Assembly: GCA_035293245.1 (NCBI GenBank)
Contig: DATDOO010000241.1
Span: 1 to 9,755 of the forward strand
Length of the DNA stretch: 9,755 bases
Reading direction: 5' to 3'
Source: DATDOO01 sp035293245
GTDB lineage: Bacteria > Pseudomonadota > Gammaproteobacteria > Methylococcales > Methylococcaceae
How positions within the stretch are numbered: position 1 is the stretch's first letter; every line of letters starts with the position of its first letter. The notes below the pieces were generated by a model. It worked only from the letters and a program-made list of their open reading frames with translations, was not told the origin of the DNA and searched no databases. Both the position numbers and the translations under genes were made by a program. Shown here one piece after another: positions 6,814 through 9,755 of the stretch.

Positions 6814-7830
6814 TCAAGTCTTCCGCGCTTCCCGTAGCTCGGCCAGCCACAGATCGTGGTGTTGGCGCGCCCAGGTTTCGTCGACCTCGCCGGTGGTCAT
6901 GCCTTCCAGGGCGCCTTCGGTGCCGATGCTGCCGATATAAATGTGCCCCAGGGCGCCGGCCGACAGCAGCAAGGCCGTCGTGACGTGTACCAGATGCGCG
7001 CTTTGCAGCGTCTCCCTGAACGGGGCCAGGAAAGGAAAATCCAACAAAAAACCCGAGGCGCACACGGCGATCCCCGCCAGCGTCAGCAGCCAGAACCACG
7101 CTTTCTCGCCGCCGTTGATTCGCCCCGCGGAAGGGTGCCGGTCGCCGACCATCCCGCCGAACGCCTTGAACCACGCCACATCCACCCGGGTCGGCAGATT
7201 GTGCCGTGCCCAGCGGGCAATCATCAGCAGCAGTCCCGGCAGGAACACAAAAGGCCCCACGTAGTTGTGCGTCAGCTTGGCCGCCTGCGCCAGCGGCGAG
7301 AAATTCTCGTGGCCGAGGTACGGAATCAGCGCCGCCCGACCGAACAAGAGCAGCAGCCCCGTGAGCGCCAGCCAGAGAAAAGCGAGCGCCGTGACCCAGT
7401 GCAAGGTCCGATCCGACGGATTCCAGCGCCGGATACGCACCCCGCTGCGCGGTGCGTGCAGGCGCAACCGGCCGCGCCAGAGAAAAAACGCCGCCAGCGC
7501 CGCGAACGTACCGATCAGCGCCCCCGAGCCGAAGGTCGCGACGGGCCCGTTGCGCAGCCGCCGCCACAACTGCCCGCCATCTTCGATGAAGACGTTCGCT
7601 TCCGCCCCCTTGACCGCGCTATAGCCGGGCTCGCCCTCACGCACCCGCCTCCACAGATCGGCGCGCGGATTGATGCGTTTTTCCGCCTTTTCGGCGCGCG
7701 GCAGGGGCGCGTGGTCATCGCCGCCGCCGTGGGCGAACAGCGCGGGAGAAATAAGCAGCAGGACCGCCAGCATCAGAAACGCCAAGCCGCGCGGAGCGAA
7801 TGAAAAGGCGGATTCCGGGGTTCGTTTCAC
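6814..7830 (-). CDS. Formate dehydrogenase gamma-type cytochrome b subunit, without its catalytic subunits nearby
   Basis: A 338-residue membrane protein of the FdnI/FdoI family. The gamma subunit carries two b hemes and passes electrons from formate oxidation to quinone. This is the long form: a signal peptide (about 1-33, ending SPALFA before HGGG), a periplasmic stretch with INPRADLWRRVREGEPGYS and LRNGPVATFG, one extra membrane segment (about 100-118), then the four-helix core. The four heme ligands of E. coli FdnI (H18, H57, H155, H169) match H144 (TLHW), H188 (LTHNYVGP), H282 (HLVH) and H296 (GHIYIG). RINGGEK (237-243) and ARQHHDLW near the end also match. The start GTG 7830 was chosen for its Shine-Dalgarno and signal peptide; GTG 7902 or ATG 7881 would add a long charged stretch before it. 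It lies 56 bases after a TonB receptor gene, an unusual neighbour. No alpha, beta or FdhE-like gene is visible, so it may be an orphan or serve another oxidoreductase. Confidence 0.88.
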   Translation of the reverse strand: MKRTPESAFSFAPRGLAFLMLAVLLLISPALFAHGGGDDHAPLPRAEKAEKRINPRADLWRRVREGEPGYSAVKGAEANVFIEDGGQLWRRLRNGPVATFGSGALIGTFAALAAFFLWRGRLRLHAPRSGVRIRRWNPSDRTLHWVTALAFLWLALTGLLLLFGRAALIPYLGHENFSPLAQAAKLTHNYVGPFVFLPGLLLMIARWARHNLPTRVDVAWFKAFGGMVGDRHPSAGRINGGEKAWFWLLTLAGIAVCASGFLLDFPFLAPFRETLQSAHLVHVTTALLLSAGALGHIYIGSIGTEGALEGMTTGEVDETWARQHHDLWLAELREARKT

Positions 7831-7836
7831 GGCCAG

Positions 7837-7843
7837 CTTCTCC
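7837..7843 (-). promoter_or_regulatory. Shine-Dalgarno deciding the cytochrome b subunit start
   Basis: On the minus strand 7843-7837 reads GGAGAAG, six bases before GTG 7830. The earlier candidates (GTG 7902, which overlaps the receptor gene, and ATG 7881) have no such motif. The protein from 7830 also begins MKRTPESA and runs straight into a signal-peptide core, so this start is preferred. Confidence 0.55.
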
Positions 7844-7886
7844 ACTTCAGGTTCCCATGCTTCCCGCAGCCCGAGAGGCATAACGG

Positions 7887-9755
7887 TCAATTGAATTGCC
7901 ACGTCACGCGGGCAAACACGCTGCGCGGCACCTCGGACGGCATGTTGGTGAAATCGTCCACGAACTCCAGATGCCGGTTATCGAGCAGGTTCTGCCCGAT
8001 CAGGTCGAGTTGCAATCCCGGCGCCGGCGACCATCCCAGGCGGGTATCCACGCGGAAATAGCTCTGCGCATGCATGCCCGGCATATTGATGGCCTCGAAA
8101 GGACTGTCGTCCACATAGTACAGCGTGCCGTCCAGTTCGACCGCGCCCGGAAGATTGAGCTGGGAACGCAGCGAGATCATGTTTTCCGGATCCTGAATCT
8201 CCACATGGGGTTCCTTGCGCGTGTCGTTGCTTTTGGCGTCGAGATGGGCGAACTGCCTGATGTGACTGTAATTGGCGCTCAATTTCCAGCGGGGCGCTAC
8301 CTGCCAGTTGGCCGTAGCCTCCACGCCCAGGGTTTCCGCGCGGCTCAGGTTGGCCCGCTGGAAAATGTTCTGAATGAACGGCTCGCCGGGACGAAGCTGA
8401 AAGCCGCGATTCTCGAAGGTGCGCAGGTCGTAATAGCGGTTGTAGAAACCCGCCAGGTCGAGGGAAAAATCGGAATATGGCGTGAAACGATAGCCCAGTT
8501 CGAAAGCATCCAGCTTTTCCGAGCCCTGGTCCGGATTGCTGGTCAGGGCAAACTGGCAACTCACGCCGGCGCCGCCGGGGCAGAACAGGTTGGGCGCAGG
8601 ATTGGTGAAACGCTGGAAATTGAGATTGAAATCCTGGTCCAGCCGCACGGGAGTGCGCGTAGCGTGGCTGACCGCGCCCCACAACCGGTGAGCATTGGAA
8701 ATTTTCCACAGCAGACGGCCGTTGGGCTGGGCCTGGGAGCCGGCAAAGCCGTTGTATTCGTACTTGACCCCATAGATGAAATCCAGGGTGTCCGGGATCA
8801 GGGCGAAATCGTCCTGGATGAAGATGTTGTAGGTGCTGGTCTTGCGCTTGCCGGGCGTGAAATAGAGGATGTCGCCGATATGGTCGGACAAGTCGTCGCT
8901 CACGTAGCGGTAGCCCGCGCCGGCGACGATCTCGTGCCGCTCGTTCCAGCGCCAGGTGATCTGGCTGTCCAGGTCGAGGGTTTGCACCTCCTCGCGGTAC
9001 CAGGTGTGGTTGACCTTGCGGTAGTGATCCCAATAGCTCTTGGTTTCCCAGCGCAAATCCGGGGAAAACGCGTGGCTCCAGCGGCCCGCGAGGGTTTCGC
9101 CGCTGTTGTCCATGGTGATTTTTTCGTCCTCGAACCCGCTTGGAAAAACCGGCAAGGCGGTGCGCCGGTCGCTGGCGCCCTGGAAAAAATCGCCCTGGAA
9201 GGTCAGGGAATCGGCGGAAGATGCATCCCAATCCAGCCGGAACCCGCCGCGGTCGTCCTTCCAGCGGTCGTGCGCCTCCTTGCCGGTAAACCTGGGGCGG
9301 TCGCCGAGGGCGGAGGGCGGGGTGACTTCTTCGAAGTTGTCCTGGGTCGAATGCTTGGCATACACCTTGTACCAGGCGTCCTCGCCCAGCTTGCCGCCGT
9401 AGCGGGCCGCGCCGAAACCGGTCTGCACGTTGCCGCCCCCGCCGCTCGCCAACAGCCCCTGGGAATTGCGCGCCGTGCGGGTGATGATGTTGATGACGCC
9501 GTTGACCGCGTTCGACCCCCACTGGGTGGCGCCGGGACCGCGAATGACCTCGATGCGCTCGATGTCTTCCAGCATCAGGCCGTAATGATCCCAGTGCACG
9601 CCGCTGAACACGGGATTGAAGATGCTGCGGCCGTCGATCATGACCTGCAGCTTGTTGCTGTAGATTCCAGCCAGCCCGCGCACGCCGACGGCCCACTGGC
9701 TGCCGTTCATCTGCGCCACCTGCGCGCCGGGAACGAAGCGCAGCAAATCGGGGAT
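7887..9755 (-). CDS. Second TonB-dependent outer-membrane receptor (partial, N-terminus off the right edge)
   Basis: The minus-strand frame is open from the window edge to the TGA at 7889-7887, giving 622 visible residues. It begins inside the plug with IPDLLRFVPGAQVAQMNG, so the TTG near 9746 is an internal Leu codon and not a start. Plug motifs follow: VGVRGL, VMIDGRSIFNPVFSG, ERIEVIRGPGATQWGSNA and NGVINIITR. The barrel continues to VTWQFN. The signal peptide and TonB box are missing, perhaps 80-100 residues by comparison with the paralogue at 1822. The two receptors share the same plug pattern and a similar C-terminal barrel (NLLDNRHLEF here, NLIEARHFES there), so they are paralogues. Two cysteines (codons near 8556-8558 and 8580-8582, eight residues apart) lie in a probable extracellular loop. 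The protein ends in Asn after the usual terminal Phe. The formate dehydrogenase gamma-type gene follows on the same strand. Ligand unknown. Confidence 0.92.
   Translation of the reverse strand: MPDLLRFVPGAQVAQMNGSQWAVGVRGLAGIYSNKLQVMIDGRSIFNPVFSGVHWDHYGLMLEDIERIEVIRGPGATQWGSNAVNGVINIITRTARNSQGLLASGGGGNVQTGFGAARYGGKLGEDAWYKVYAKHSTQDNFEEVTPPSALGDRPRFTGKEAHDRWKDDRGGFRLDWDASSADSLTFQGDFFQGASDRRTALPVFPSGFEDEKITMDNSGETLAGRWSHAFSPDLRWETKSYWDHYRKVNHTWYREEVQTLDLDSQITWRWNERHEIVAGAGYRYVSDDLSDHIGDILYFTPGKRKTSTYNIFIQDDFALIPDTLDFIYGVKYEYNGFAGSQAQPNGRLLWKISNAHRLWGAVSHATRTPVRLDQDFNLNFQRFTNPAPNLFCPGGAGVSCQFALTSNPDQGSEKLDAFELGYRFTPYSDFSLDLAGFYNRYYDLRTFENRGFQLRPGEPFIQNIFQRANLSRAETLGVEATANWQVAPRWKLSANYSHIRQFAHLDAKSNDTRKEPHVEIQDPENMISLRSQLNLPGAVELDGTLYYVDDSPFEAINMPGMHAQSYFRVDTRLGWSPAPGLQLDLIGQNLLDNRHLEFVDDFTNMPSEVPRSVFARVTWQFN

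Noticed and set aside
6802..6815. Perfect 5-base inverted repeat GACGC, loop GGGG, GCGTC as a terminator between the convergent genes
   Set aside because: The stem is short, overlaps the stop codon of the minus-strand gene and is followed by no T-run on either strand. It may be chance in GC-rich DNA.
6173..7567. A minus-strand frame crossing the kinase end and the cytochrome b subunit in another frame, and a plus-strand frame at 6856-7803
   Set aside because: Both overlap genes with strong family evidence and show no motifs of their own.

Overview
The window is a dense, GC-rich (my impression, low-to-mid 60s percent) stretch of bacterial chromosome. It most likely comes from a gammaproteobacterium. 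The main evidence is an HflD (DUF489) gene at the left edge, a family largely confined to Gammaproteobacteria. Two TonB-dependent outer-membrane receptors, a YfiR-type periplasmic protein and a respiratory formate dehydrogenase cytochrome b subunit agree with a free-living, respiring Gram-negative. A methanotroph or methylotroph is possible but not shown.

Layout. (1) Positions 1-1668, minus strand: an EAL-HDOD signalling protein followed 23 bases later by hflD, which runs off the left edge. (2) Positions 1669-1821: a divergent intergenic region with one AT-rich core that could hold -10 boxes for both directions. (3) Positions 1822-6760, plus strand: a tight three-gene operon of a TonB-dependent receptor, a YfiR/DUF4154 protein 17 bases downstream, and a hybrid sensor kinase whose ATG overlaps the yfiR-like stop by one base. 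(4) Positions 6761-6813: a short convergent gap. (5) Positions 6814-9755, minus strand: a second TonB-dependent receptor cut by the right edge, followed by a formate dehydrogenase gamma-type cytochrome b subunit with no catalytic subunits in view.

How the genes may work together. The central operon looks like a variant of the YfiR-YfiN (TpbB/DgcN) switch. In the known system YfiR holds the periplasmic domain of an inner-membrane diguanylate cyclase in check. Here the membrane protein keeps a YfiN-like N-terminus (TM, CHASE8-like periplasmic domain, TM, HAMP), but its output is a histidine kinase with two receiver domains instead of GGDEF. The receptor encoded first may supply the outer-membrane input. 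Both receivers look degenerate: receiver 1 lacks the acidic pair, and receiver 2 has Asn where the phosphoacceptor Asp should be. This kinase is therefore unlikely to run an ordinary internal phosphorelay. The neighbouring EAL-HDOD protein is also a degenerate signalling protein. No tRNA, rRNA, CRISPR array, insertion sequence or attachment site was seen. No intergenic stretch exceeds about 155 bases.
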